Shown: piece by piece, positions 43,713-52,449 of the stretch
Numbering within the stretch: the first letter of the stretch is position 1
Layout of the letters: each line of letters starts with the position of its first letter
Assembly: GCA_910583835.1 (NCBI GenBank)
Contig: CAJTYM010000024.1
Location: 1-60,757, forward strand
DNA length: 60,757 nt
From: an uncultured Lachnospiraceae bacterium
GTDB taxonomy: Bacteria; Bacillota; Clostridia; Lachnospirales; Lachnospiraceae
Direction: 5' to 3'
The notes under the pieces: generated by a model
The model's database searches: none
Seen by the model: the letters and a program-made list of their open reading frames with translations, nothing else
What the model was told of the DNA's origin: nothing
Translations under genes and position numbers: made by a program

Positions 43713-44543
43713 ATGGTAGATAAAATAACATTTATGGATACTCTGCATTCCGTGCAGGATATTATGAAGGCGAGTCCTTCGCCCATGGCAAAAGAAGAAA
43801 TTGAGGTCTACTTTAAAGATATGGATTTGTCAAAAGAGCAGCAGGAAATGATATACCAGTTTTTGCAGCTGCCACAGGAAGAACCCATAGGAAATGTGGA
43901 GGAACAGGAGGGAGGGGAAGCCGCTGATGCAAAGAAGCAATCTCGCGCAAAATCCCCATCTCGCGCAAACGCAAAGTCAGCAGAAAAGCCGCAGAATCCA
44001 TATTTTCAGATGTATTTAAAAGAGATTTCTGCGATACCGGCGTTGACGGGAGAACATCAGAATCTGCTGTACCACCGGCTGCTGGCGGGTGAAGAAGCGG
44101 TTACGGAAGAAATTTCCCATCAATGGCTTAAGAAGGTAATTAAGATTGCCAGGGAGTATGTCACGCCGCGGGTGTTTCTGGAGGATTTGGTACAGGAAGG
44201 AAACATCAGCCTGCTTGTGGGCTTAGGGCAGCTCAGCGGGAAAGCTGCAGAGTATGGCATGGACGAAGCCGGATCACTGGGATCTGCACAGCAGAAACGT
44301 GTGGAGAAATGCCTGGAAGAATTTATCCGGGAGGGCATGGAGCAGTACCGCCGGGAGCTGGAGGGAGAAGCCGACAGCGAAAATACGATTCTCGCCAAGG
44401 TGAGCCTGCTTCATGAGGCGCGTAAGGCATTGGCAGAGGAAAACGGCACAGACCCTACGGTAGAGGAACTATGTGAATATACGAGGATTCCGCCGCAGGA
44501 AATAGCAGATATTCTGGACTTGCACGAGAAAGCAAGGCAGTGA
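43713..44543 (+). CDS. Sigma-70-like protein lacking promoter-recognition regions
   Basis: A 276-aa protein. Residues about 85-165 resemble sigma-70 regions 1.2-2.1 (PYFQMYLKEISAIPALTGEH, then KIAREYV and FLEDLVQEGNISLL), the part that contacts the RNA polymerase clamp. The expected region 2.3-2.4 (aromatic melting residues and -10 contact) is replaced by unrelated acidic sequence. A region-3-like stretch ends the protein (ARKALAEENGTDPTVEELCE and YTRIPPQEIADIL). Region 4, which reads the -35, is missing. The N-terminal 80 residues are acidic with a basic Ala/Ser/Lys linker. ATG 43713 follows GGGAGAAA. It could be a decoy or modulator of RNA polymerase; that is inference. Confidence 0.7.
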   Translation: MVDKITFMDTLHSVQDIMKASPSPMAKEEIEVYFKDMDLSKEQQEMIYQFLQLPQEEPIGNVEEQEGGEAADAKKQSRAKSPSRANAKSAEKPQNPYFQMYLKEISAIPALTGEHQNLLYHRLLAGEEAVTEEISHQWLKKVIKIAREYVTPRVFLEDLVQEGNISLLVGLGQLSGKAAEYGMDEAGSLGSAQQKRVEKCLEEFIREGMEQYRRELEGEADSENTILAKVSLLHEARKALAEENGTDPTVEELCEYTRIPPQEIADILDLHEKARQ

Positions 44544-44649
44544 AACATTCGTATAAAAAATATTAAGTAACAAAAACTTAGTCCTTGTTTTACTAAGAGG
44601 AAAAAACCACATTTAATATTTCTGAGAAATTAACGAGAGGAGCGCCAAG

Positions 44650-44826
44650 ATGAATTTAGGACCGATAGAGTATACCGTAGCACGGATTGACGGAGATTAT
44701 GCATACCTGTTGCAGGAGGACCAGCCGCAGGAAGAGGAAAAATGCGTTGCCAGAGCGCTGCTCCCTCCGGAAATAGCGGAGGGAACAAAGCTCCATTATG
44801 AGATGATGGAGTACACCATAAATTAA
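44650..44826 (+). CDS. Small DUF3006-like protein
   Basis: A 58-aa protein starting MNLGPIEYTVARIDGDYAYL and ending YEMMEYTIN. The pattern VxRIDGDYAxL followed by a VARALLPPEIAEG segment resembles DUF3006, a small beta-barrel-like family common in Firmicutes. GAGAGGAG lies eight bases before the ATG, which supports it as a real gene. It is 106 nt after the sigma-like gene in the same direction and may be cotranscribed with it. No function is known. Confidence 0.75.
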   Translation: MNLGPIEYTVARIDGDYAYLLQEDQPQEEEKCVARALLPPEIAEGTKLHYEMMEYTIN

Positions 44827-44882
44827 GCATTCCTCTGGCAGGTGGTTGCAGGCAGCTTTTGGCAGCATGGAAGTTGAGGCTG

Positions 44883-45482
44883 TCAAGCGCCGTGCGGGCT
44901 GCGGATAACGGGCTGTATCTGCTTGCCGCTCAGTGCGCAGTCGATGGTCTCCGGCAGAAGTTCCGTGAAGGCCGTCATCGAATTTGGCTTCGCCCGGTAA
45001 TCGTCCTGCCCAAAAGGCACGAAATAGATATTTTTCGTATTCAGGAGAATGCCGATATTTTTCAGATTCATTCCCAGGGCATCATTTGTGGACAGGGAAA
45101 TCACCAGAGGGCGGTTGTTGCGCAGGTGTGATTTTGCTGCCATCAGCACGGGAGTGTCAGAAATCCCGTTTGCCAGTTTGGAAAGCGTGTTTCCGGTACA
45201 TGGAGCGATTACCAGGATATCCATCAGCCCTTTGGGACCAATCGGCTCAGCAGCTGGAATCGTGGTGATGGGCGTATGGCCGGTAAGCTGTTTGGCGCGC
45301 TCGAGGAAAGAAGCGCTTGTGCCAAAACGCGAGTCCAGGGAGGCGGCATTCAGGGAAAAGACCGGAAGAAGTTTTGCGCCGGTCTCTTTTAAGTGTTCCA
45401 ATGCCACAAATATTTTTTCATATGTGCAAAAGGAACCGGTGAAGCCGACTCCTATTGATTTGTCATGAAAGTCATAAAGCAT
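44883..45482 (-). CDS. dpaB: Dipicolinate synthase subunit B
   Basis: A 199-aa flavoprotein-like subunit (SpoVFB) of dipicolinate synthase, which makes spore dipicolinic acid from dihydrodipicolinate in the mother cell. The N-terminus SIGVGFTGSFCTYEKI and the motif VIAPCTGNTLSKLANGISDT with PVLMAAKSHLRNNRPLVI are characteristic. The start overlaps the end of dpaA by 11 nt, so the two are translationally coupled. Presence of dpaAB indicates a true spore-former, except that some clostridia use another enzyme instead. Confidence 0.95.
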   Translation of the reverse strand: MLYDFHDKSIGVGFTGSFCTYEKIFVALEHLKETGAKLLPVFSLNAASLDSRFGTSASFLERAKQLTGHTPITTIPAAEPIGPKGLMDILVIAPCTGNTLSKLANGISDTPVLMAAKSHLRNNRPLVISLSTNDALGMNLKNIGILLNTKNIYFVPFGQDDYRAKPNSMTAFTELLPETIDCALSGKQIQPVIRSPHGA

Positions 45483-46341
45483 GTTCAGTCATCCTTTCTA
45501 TGGTTTGGCCGATAATCCTGCCGGCAGTGACCGGGGAGAAACGTCCTGGGATGCCCGGAATACGATAATAGGGCAGCAGACATTTCTCTGTGGTATCTGA
45601 TGGGAAACCAAAAGGAGCGGAGGCAATGTCAAAAATATGGCAGGAACTGTGCAGCTGCGATAAATGCGGTATCTCCAGGACAGAAGCAGGCACCGTATTG
45701 ATTATTATCTGGCATCGCGGCAATATCTTTGAGAAATCTTTTTCACGGATTACGGACAGACCCTTTAATCCCGCTTCATTTATTTTTACAGCATCCTGTT
45801 CGATCAGAAATATATTTTGGCATAGCGGAAGGAAGACGCTGGCAATTTCTTTCCCGCAGCAGCCATAACCAAGAAGCAATATATTGGCGGAAGATAAAGC
45901 AAAAGGCGTGCAGCGTATGACTTCCGCGAGAAGCCCTTCCGCTGTGAGCCGTGCATTTTCCGTCTGGAAGAAAGGCAGATTGCCCCAAATCAAAGCCTGG
46001 CAGCCGATATTGTTAAGAAGCTTCTGATATGCCCCTGGCAGGCTGTGTGCTGCAAAGGTATGGTTTGCTGTCAGCGAATCCCACAAATCCTCCAGGGGAC
46101 AAGGGGGATAGTTTTCTGTCTGGAACAGATGGAGGTTATCGCGTGTCAAAGGCGTTGGCGCCAACACCAGGGTGCAATGTTCCAGGGCATCCGCTATACT
46201 GCCAGCCTGTTTGATTTCTGGCTGATATGGGAAATCAGGCGTATGGCAGCACATGACTTTATAGCCCTGGGCATTCAGATATTCCGCCGCATAACATTGT
46301 CTCAGGTCTCCGCCTAATATGGCGATAGATAGTGCTTCCAT
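45472..46341 (-). CDS. dpaA: Dipicolinate synthase subunit A
   Basis: A 289-aa dehydrogenase-like subunit (SpoVFA). It starts SIAILGGDLRQCYAAEYLN, an N-terminal recognition motif, and the Rossmann NAD(P)-binding loop is ILLLGYGCCGKEIASVF near residue 155. NTVPASVLE and FDIASAPFGFP follow, as in D-2-hydroxyacid-like dehydrogenases. ATG 46341 follows GAGGAAAC; 28 upstream in-frame residues have no homology features. A sigma-K-like promoter stands just upstream, matching mother-cell expression late in sporulation. Confidence 0.95.
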   Translation of the reverse strand: MEALSIAILGGDLRQCYAAEYLNAQGYKVMCCHTPDFPYQPEIKQAGSIADALEHCTLVLAPTPLTRDNLHLFQTENYPPCPLEDLWDSLTANHTFAAHSLPGAYQKLLNNIGCQALIWGNLPFFQTENARLTAEGLLAEVIRCTPFALSSANILLLGYGCCGKEIASVFLPLCQNIFLIEQDAVKINEAGLKGLSVIREKDFSKILPRCQIIINTVPASVLEIPHLSQLHSSCHIFDIASAPFGFPSDTTEKCLLPYYRIPGIPGRFSPVTAGRIIGQTIERMTEHAL

Positions 46342-46370
46342 TAAGTTTCCTCGTAAAGAAATAATCCCTA

Positions 46371-46398
46371 CAATATATGAAAAAAGAAAAGAAAGGTG
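46371..46398 (-). promoter_or_regulatory. Sigma-K-like promoter of dpaAB
   Basis: Minus strand: CACC (46395-46398), 15-nt spacer, CATATATTG (46371-46379), close to the sigma-K consensus mACm-N14-16-CATANNNTA. The leader would be about 20 nt. Confidence 0.5.
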
Positions 46399-46406
46399 TC
46401 TGTACC

Positions 46407-46459
46407 TAATTTGGTTGCTGTTCACAGATTCAGATTATAAGTGAACAGTACCCTAATTT
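46407..46459. repeat. Imperfect inverted repeat with TACTGTTCAC arms
   Basis: Arms of about 19 nt (46407-46425 and 46441-46459), perfect over CTGTTCAC/GTGAACAG. The right arm read on the minus strand contains TAGGGTACTGTTCAC, matching the repeat at 18621. Confidence 0.65.
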
Positions 46460-46511
46460 AGATAAATTTTAGACTTTTTAGAAAATTTCCATAGGAATTT
46501 TCCGACAACGT

Positions 46512-46520
46512 TGCTATAAT
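46512..46520 (+). promoter_or_regulatory. Extended -10 promoter for the two-component operon
   Basis: TGCTATAAT, an extended -10 (TGNTATAAT), with no clear -35. It lies about 80 nt before the kinase start. Confidence 0.6.
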
Positions 46521-46600
46521 GGTTAGGGAAACGCTGGTTCAATCAGTATTTCCTTAGGTGTAAAATAATTTGTTATTTTGGCAGGAATGTGAGAAGAATC

Positions 46601-48091
46601 ATGAAATTACGGACAAGGCTGATTATTTCATTTTTTATTATCATACTGGTGCCGGTGCTGCTGGCAGTAGCCACGATGTGGGGATTTGGCAAATACCAGA
46701 TGCGCGCCATGCGGCAGATTTACGATACGGATGGCAATGCGTATGATTATTTTGTGAATTCTTTTGAGGCGCTTAGCCGTTTTACGAAGTCGACATATGA
46801 AGAGCTGCAGAAAGTGGCAGGGGAGACGCCCGAGAAGCTGGAAGACAAAGCGTATCTGGATGAAATCAACCGGGAATTGCAAGCAAGGTATTCTTATCTT
46901 GTGGTAAGGCGCGGGGAAGAATTGATTTATGAGGGCAATGGAGTTTCCGATGATAAGCTCAAACAGAACCTGCCAGAATATGACAGCGATGTGCTGCAGA
47001 GTGCAGGTTCCGGGTTCTATATGGAAGGGGAGGAGCAGGCCCTGATTAAGCAGATTGACGTAACTTTCCATGATGGGGGCAAAGGCAGCGTCTTTATCAT
47101 CACTTCCTTGGAACAGCTGCTGCCGGATGTCAAGGGCATCTTGATGGATTTGATGATTTCCGTGCTGCTGATTCTGATTTTTACGGCGGGAATGCTGACG
47201 GTATGGATATATCAGGGAATCATCAATCCTATCCATAAGCTGCAGGTGGCAACGGAGAATATCAAGGCTGGGAATCTGGACTTCACTGTCGAAGCAGATG
47301 GGCAGGATGAAATCGGCGAATTGTGCCGGAATTTTGAGGAAATGCGTTTTCGCCTCAAGGAATCTGAGGAGGAAAAGCTGGCGGGGGAGAAAGAGAACCG
47401 CGTGCTTATCAGCAATATTTCCCATGATTTGAAGACGCCAATTACTGCGATAAAAGGGTATGTGGAAGGTCTTATGGACGGCGTGGCGGACACGCCCCAG
47501 AAGCAGGACAAGTATATCCGTACCATTTACAATAAGGCAAATGAGATGGACACGCTGATTAATGAGCTGACTTTATATTCTAAGATAGATACCAACCGCA
47601 TTCCCTATAATTTCAGCCGTATCAATGTGGCGGATTATTTTGAGGATTGCGTGGAGGAAGTGGGGCTGGATTTAGAGGCTAAGAATATCCGTCTGAACTA
47701 TATTGACTATGCGGACCGCGATGTGCTGATTATTGCGGATCCGGAACAGCTGCGGCGGGTGATTAACAACATTATCAGCAATTCTATCAAGTACCTGGAC
47801 AAAGAACAGGGATTTATCAATATCCGCATACGTGATGTGGGAGACTTTATCCAAATTGAATTCGAGGACAATGGAAAAGGGATTCCTGCCAAAGACCTGC
47901 CCTATATTTTTGACCGCTTTTACCGGGCGGATGCTTCCCGGAATTCTTCTACCGGCGGCAGCGGAATCGGGCTGTCCATCGTGAAGAAGATTATTGAGGA
48001 CCATGGAGGGAAGATATGGGCGAATAGCAAGGAGGGCACGGGCACAATCATGTATCTTGTAATACGGAAATATCAGGAGGTAACAAGTTGA
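46601..48091 (+). CDS. Sensor histidine kinase with HAMP domain
   Basis: A 496-aa membrane kinase. First TM segment LIISFFIIILVPVLLAVATM (about 6-28), an extracytoplasmic domain of about 150 residues, second TM (about 185-208), HAMP (about 210-260), HisKA with SHDLKTP (phospho-His275), and HATPase with the N box NNIISNSIKY, FEDNGKGIP and GGSGIGLSIVKKI. It resembles VanS/YycG-type kinases. The ATG at 46601 is used; a GTG at 46589 with AGGA close by is possible. The stop overlaps the response regulator start by four bases. The signal is unknown. Confidence 0.93.
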   Translation: MKLRTRLIISFFIIILVPVLLAVATMWGFGKYQMRAMRQIYDTDGNAYDYFVNSFEALSRFTKSTYEELQKVAGETPEKLEDKAYLDEINRELQARYSYLVVRRGEELIYEGNGVSDDKLKQNLPEYDSDVLQSAGSGFYMEGEEQALIKQIDVTFHDGGKGSVFIITSLEQLLPDVKGILMDLMISVLLILIFTAGMLTVWIYQGIINPIHKLQVATENIKAGNLDFTVEADGQDEIGELCRNFEEMRFRLKESEEEKLAGEKENRVLISNISHDLKTPITAIKGYVEGLMDGVADTPQKQDKYIRTIYNKANEMDTLINELTLYSKIDTNRIPYNFSRINVADYFEDCVEEVGLDLEAKNIRLNYIDYADRDVLIIADPEQLRRVINNIISNSIKYLDKEQGFINIRIRDVGDFIQIEFEDNGKGIPAKDLPYIFDRFYRADASRNSSTGGSGIGLSIVKKIIEDHGGKIWANSKEGTGTIMYLVIRKYQEVTS

Positions 48092-48777
48092 GTAAAGTAT
48101 TGATTATTGAGGATGAAGTGGCAATCGCTGATTTGGAGCGGGATTACCTGGAATTAAGCGGGTTTGACGTGGAGGTAGAGAACGATGGCAACCGCGGTCT
48201 TGCGCGGGCGTTAAGCGAGGAATTCGACATGTTCATTTTGGACTTGATGCTGCCGGGCGTGGACGGTTTTGAAATCTGCAAGAAAATCCGTGAGAATAAG
48301 AATACGCCGATTCTGATGGTGTCGGCGAAGAAAGATGACATTGACAAGATACGCGGACTGGGACTGGGGGCGGACGATTATATTACCAAGCCCTTTTCGC
48401 CCAGTGAGCTGGTAGCCAGGGTGAAAGCGCATCTTTCCCGCTATGAGCGGTTAATCAACAGCAATGTCCAGGAGAATGATATCGTGGAGATTCGCGGTCT
48501 TAAGATCGACAAGACGGCAAGGCGGGTGTGGGTCAATGAAGAAGAGAAACAGTTTACCACCAAAGAGTTTGACCTCCTGTCATTTCTTGCACAGAATCCC
48601 AACCGCGTGTTCAGCAAGGAAGAGCTGTTCAGCAGGATTTGGGATTTGGAGTCGGTGGGGGATATTGCCACGGTGACCGTGCATATCAAGAAAATCCGCG
48701 AAAAGATTGAACTGAACACGGCGAAGCCCCAGTATATCGAGACCATCTGGGGGGTGGGATACCGCTTTAAAGTGTAA
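48088..48777 (+). CDS. OmpR/PhoB family response regulator
   Basis: A 229-aa regulator. Receiver domain with IIEDEVAIADLE, phosphoacceptor Asp52 in MFILDLMLPG and Lys in YITKPFSP. The winged-helix DNA-binding domain (about 130-227) has FTTKEFDLLSFLAQNPNRVF and TVTVHIKKIREK with WGVGYRF. Start is TTG at 48088, overlapping the kinase stop, with a strong AGGAGG eight bases upstream. Together with the kinase it forms a cognate two-component system; target genes are not visible here. Confidence 0.94.
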   Translation: MSKVLIIEDEVAIADLERDYLELSGFDVEVENDGNRGLARALSEEFDMFILDLMLPGVDGFEICKKIRENKNTPILMVSAKKDDIDKIRGLGLGADDYITKPFSPSELVARVKAHLSRYERLINSNVQENDIVEIRGLKIDKTARRVWVNEEEKQFTTKEFDLLSFLAQNPNRVFSKEELFSRIWDLESVGDIATVTVHIKKIREKIELNTAKPQYIETIWGVGYRFKV

Positions 48778-48851
48778 CTTTTTTGCCGGAGCTGGCACAG
48801 CGGAGAGAAACATAATATTCGGTGCGCTGGGAAGACAGAGGGAGAGCCCTG

Positions 48852-49628
48852 ATGAATCAGAAGTTAGAGATTATCTATGAAGACCGGGATTTGATAGTAT
48901 GCCGTAAGCCGCCCGGCATCCCGGTGCAGACGGCGAAGCTGGCGCAGCTGGATATGGGGAGCCTGCTGCGCAATTATTTTATGGAAAAGGGCGAGGACAA
49001 CGCACAGGTATTTGTGGTACACCGCCTGGACCAGCCGGTGGAGGGCGTCATGGTGTTTGCCCGGAACCAGCGGGCAGCGGCAGAACTCAGCCGCCAGTCC
49101 CGGGAGAGGAATATGGACAAAATATATCTGGCGTTGGCGGAAGGAATCTTTGCGGAACCGTCCGGTGAGCTGGAGGATTACCTGTGGCATGACAGGAAGA
49201 CGAATTCCTCGCGTGTGGCAAAGCAGGGGATTCCAGGGGCGAAATATGCAAAGCTCGCATATGAAGTGGAGGACATGTATCATATACAGGATTATGGCGT
49301 GAACAGCCAGTCCAGCAGCCAAGTGCAGCAGTCATTTGATGGAAGCCATGCGCAGCAGTCATCTGACAGTGCCCAGCCGGGCAGTGCTGTCAGCCTTGTG
49401 CGTGTGCAGCTTTTGACTGGCAGACATCATCAAATCCGCGTACAGATGGCACACGCTGGGCATCCTCTGGTAGGTGACCGCAAATATAACCCCAGCTGCC
49501 GTGGCAACGCCCCGATTGGCCTGTGCGCTGTTAAAATTGCTTTCGTGCATCCCACAGCAGGCAAGGCTATGCAATTTGCCGTGGAGCCGCAGGGGCAGGC
49601 GTTTCAGTTGATGAATTTCGCTCGCTGA
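48852..49628 (+). CDS. RluA-type pseudouridine synthase with a low-complexity insertion
   Basis: A 258-aa enzyme of the RluA family, isomerising uridine in rRNA or tRNA. The catalytic HRLDQPVEGVMVFAR motif contains the essential Asp, and the C-terminal LLTGRHHQIRVQMAHAGHPL and GDRKY signatures are intact. Between them is a Ser/Gln-rich insertion (about 155-182) absent from typical members, built in part from a 27-nt in-frame repeat (GCAGCAGTCAT at 49325 and 49352). ATG 48852 follows GGGAGA. No S4 domain at the N-terminus. Target RNA unknown. Confidence 0.92.
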   Translation: MNQKLEIIYEDRDLIVCRKPPGIPVQTAKLAQLDMGSLLRNYFMEKGEDNAQVFVVHRLDQPVEGVMVFARNQRAAAELSRQSRERNMDKIYLALAEGIFAEPSGELEDYLWHDRKTNSSRVAKQGIPGAKYAKLAYEVEDMYHIQDYGVNSQSSSQVQQSFDGSHAQQSSDSAQPGSAVSLVRVQLLTGRHHQIRVQMAHAGHPLVGDRKYNPSCRGNAPIGLCAVKIAFVHPTAGKAMQFAVEPQGQAFQLMNFAR

Positions 49629-49741
49629 CAGAGAGGTTCATTGCGTAAATTGCACATGAGATTTTATGAAATTCAAAGTTTCGCAATTACCGAAGAGCTG
49701 GAAACGAGAATATAATTTACTTAAATGCGCATACTGTTTCC

Positions 49742-50773
49742 ATGCGGAATGATGTGAAAGAAAGTATGCGGAAAATAGGGAAAATATTGGGAATTGCCTT
49801 GGCAGTCTATGTCTGTCTCCGTTGGCTGCTGCCGCTGGTAGTTCCTTTTTTTATTGCTTTTCTGCTGGCGAAGCTCTTGAATCCCCTGGTAGAGAAGCTG
49901 GAGGAAAAGTTAATATGGAAAAGAGGTATCTGGTCAACGCTGTTGGTAAGCCTGTTGTTTCTGGTGCTTGGATTTTTGGTCGTCTTGTTTGTGGGTACCC
50001 TGCTTGGGCAGCTGAAAACGGTGGTAGGCAATATGGACATGTATAAGCGCCAGGCGGGAGATTTTTTTCGCGAATGCTGCTGCCAGGTGGAGGTCTTTAC
50101 CGGAATACGGGCGAAAGATATTGAGGAGAATGTGCAAAGGCAGCTTCCGGGGCTTATGCAGCATATGAAGACGAATGTGGTTCCGATGCTGATGAACGGA
50201 ACAATCTCTTACGCGAAAAGCATGTTTATCTGGGTGGGAATCTGCTTTGTCATTATCATCAGTACGGTCCTGATATTAAAAGACTACCGGAAAATAAAGT
50301 CCTCGCTGCAGAATCATCCTATCGGGCAGATGGGGCTGCAAGTCTGCCGGAGGACGTATGAGGCGGGCGGCGCATACTTGAAAGCGCAGTTTATCATCAT
50401 GCTGATAATCACGGCAGTCTGTGTCTTGGGCCTGTATCTGTCCGGCAATGAATATGCGCTGCTGACAGGCTGTGGCATAGGAATCTGCGATGCCATGCCT
50501 TTTTTGGGGACAGGAACTATTTTTGTGCCCTGGGCGCTGGTTGAAATGCTGCAGGGCAAGTACATGCTGGCGGCAATCTACACGGTTATCTATACGATAT
50601 GCAGCATTTTACGAGAAATCCTTGAGCCAAAACTCCTGGGAAACAAATTGGGTATGCACCCCCTGACAGTCATTGTCACTATCTATGTAGGGCTTGGAAT
50701 ATATGGGCTGTGGGGATTCGCCTTGGGACCGCTCTCTTATATCCTGATTCGGGAAATTTACTTGACAATCTAA
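49742..50773 (+). CDS. AI-2E family (PerM-like) membrane permease
   Basis: A 343-aa membrane protein with seven to eight helices. The start LRWLLPLVVPFFIAFLLAKL and LNPLVEKLE, the central TILVFWV-type helix and the C-terminal DAMPFLGTGTIFVPWALVEM, EPKLLGNKLGMHPLTVIV motif are diagnostic of the AI-2E/YdiK/YtvI family. In Firmicutes the relative YtvI is linked to sporulation; other members are sodium/proton antiporters or exporters. No clear RBS for the ATG at 49742; an internal ATG at 49766 is an alternative. TATAAT at 49711-49716 may be its -10. Confidence 0.87.
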   Translation: MRNDVKESMRKIGKILGIALAVYVCLRWLLPLVVPFFIAFLLAKLLNPLVEKLEEKLIWKRGIWSTLLVSLLFLVLGFLVVLFVGTLLGQLKTVVGNMDMYKRQAGDFFRECCCQVEVFTGIRAKDIEENVQRQLPGLMQHMKTNVVPMLMNGTISYAKSMFIWVGICFVIIISTVLILKDYRKIKSSLQNHPIGQMGLQVCRRTYEAGGAYLKAQFIIMLIITAVCVLGLYLSGNEYALLTGCGIGICDAMPFLGTGTIFVPWALVEMLQGKYMLAAIYTVIYTICSILREILEPKLLGNKLGMHPLTVIVTIYVGLGIYGLWGFALGPLSYILIREIYLTI

Positions 50774-50867
50774 GGAAATTATTTTAGAATAGCCGTATGT
50801 TTCCAGAATAATGGAAAGCGTTGAAAACAGTACGGTTAGGAAGATGTACAGAGAGGAAATCATAGTC

Positions 50868-52310
50868 ATGGCGAAAGACAAGAAATTAGTGGAAGCCATC
50901 ACATCTATGGATACCGATTTCGCACAGTGGTATACGGATGTGGTAAAAAAAGCAGAATTGATTGATTATTCCAGCGTAAAAGGCTGCATGGTGATTAAGC
51001 CGGCAGGATATGCAATCTGGGAGAATATTCAGCATGAGCTGGACAGGAGGTTTAAGGAGACGGGGGTAGAGAATGTCTATATGCCCATGTTCATCCCGGA
51101 GAGCCTGCTCCAGAAAGAAAAAGACCATGTGGAAGGTTTTGCGCCGGAGGTTGCCTGGGTAACCCACGGCGGTTTGAATCCACTGCAGGAGAGGATGTGT
51201 GTCAGGCCCACATCGGAGACTCTGTTCTGTGATTTTTACGCAAATGATATCCAGTCCTACCGGGACCTGCCCAAGTGCTACAACCAGTGGTGCTCCGTGG
51301 TGCGCTGGGAGAAGGAGACCAGACCGTTCCTGCGCTCAAGGGAATTTTTATGGCAGGAGGGACATACGGCACATGCAACTGCTGAGGAAGCAGAAGAGCG
51401 CACGATTCAGATGCTCAACCTTTATGCGGACTTTTGCGAGGAAGTGCTGGCAATGCCGGTTGTCCGCGGCAAGAAGACAGATAAGGAAAAGTTTGCAGGA
51501 GCAGAGGCAACCTACACCATTGAGGCATTGATGCATGACGGCAAGGCGCTCCAGTCCGGCACCAGCCACAATTTTGGCGATGGATTTGCCAAAGCATTCG
51601 ATATCCAATATACAGACCGCGACAATAAACTGCAATATGTACACCAGACTTCCTGGGGCATGACTACCCGCCTGATTGGGGCGATTATCATGGTGCATGG
51701 CGATAATTCCGGGCTGGTACTGCCTCCGCGCATTGCGCCCACGCAGGTGATGGTGATTCCCATCCAGCAGCATAAAGAAGGTGTCCTGGATAAGGCGGCA
51801 GAATTGAGGGACATCTTGAAAAAAGCCGGAATCCGCGTGAAGATGGATGACAGCGAGAAGAGTCCGGGTTGGAAATTCTCGGAGCAGGAGATGCGTGGCA
51901 TTCCCATCCGCGTAGAGTTGGGACCCAAGGATATAGAAGCTGGGAAATGCGTCCTGGTACGCCGCGATACCCGCGAGAAGATAGAATGTGCCTTGGGACA
52001 GACGGCAGAGACTGTAGCGGAGCTTCTGCAGGATATTCAGAAAGATATGTTCGCACGTGCCAAAGCACACCTCGAATCCCATATCTCGGAAGTGAAGTCC
52101 TATGCAGCTTTTAAAGATGCGGTAGAAAATAAACCGGGCTTTATTCGTGCTATGTGGTGCGGCAGCGAGGAATGTGAGATTAAGATTAAGGAAGACACTA
52201 CGGCAACATCGCGCTGTATGCCTTTGAAGGAAGAAGAAGCAGTCTCAGATGTATGCGTCTGCTGTGGGAAGCCAGCGCATAAGTTGGTGTACTGGGGGAA
52301 GGCGTATTAA
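50868..52310 (+). CDS. proS: Prolyl-tRNA synthetase, short (archaeal/type 3) form
   Basis: A 480-aa class II synthetase charging tRNA-Pro. It lacks the inserted editing domain of the long bacterial form. Motif 2 is seen as RWEKETRPFLRSREFLWQEG with HTAHAT, motif 3 as GDNSGLVLPPRIAPTQVMV. The C-terminus has the extra zinc-type domain of this class (CGSEECE...CVCCGKPA). The ATG at 50868 gives the standard MAKDKKLVEAI start; in-frame residues from 50811 lack family likeness. No T-box leader was found in the 94 nt upstream. A terminator follows. Confidence 0.96.
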   Translation: MAKDKKLVEAITSMDTDFAQWYTDVVKKAELIDYSSVKGCMVIKPAGYAIWENIQHELDRRFKETGVENVYMPMFIPESLLQKEKDHVEGFAPEVAWVTHGGLNPLQERMCVRPTSETLFCDFYANDIQSYRDLPKCYNQWCSVVRWEKETRPFLRSREFLWQEGHTAHATAEEAEERTIQMLNLYADFCEEVLAMPVVRGKKTDKEKFAGAEATYTIEALMHDGKALQSGTSHNFGDGFAKAFDIQYTDRDNKLQYVHQTSWGMTTRLIGAIIMVHGDNSGLVLPPRIAPTQVMVIPIQQHKEGVLDKAAELRDILKKAGIRVKMDDSEKSPGWKFSEQEMRGIPIRVELGPKDIEAGKCVLVRRDTREKIECALGQTAETVAELLQDIQKDMFARAKAHLESHISEVKSYAAFKDAVENKPGFIRAMWCGSEECEIKIKEDTTATSRCMPLKEEEAVSDVCVCCGKPAHKLVYWGKAY

Positions 52311-52403
52311 TTATAAATAAGTTGGCTATTTAGAACTCCAAGCTACAGATATGCTGGAGAAGCTGCCGTTCTCCGGTGTTCTGTATTGCAAAATAAGAAC
52401 GGT

Positions 52404-52444
52404 AAAAGGCTGCATTGATATTTGATTATCAAATGCAGCCTTTT
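52404..52444 (+). terminator. Intrinsic terminator after proS
   Basis: AAAAGGCTGCATT pairs with AATGCAGCCTTTT; the 3' arm ends in TTTT. Confidence 0.88.
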
Positions 52445-52449
52445 AAAAT

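Noticed and set aside
50774..50867. Possible T-box leader of proS
   Set aside because: No T-box sequence or stem I/specifier arrangement is visible, and the gap is too short.
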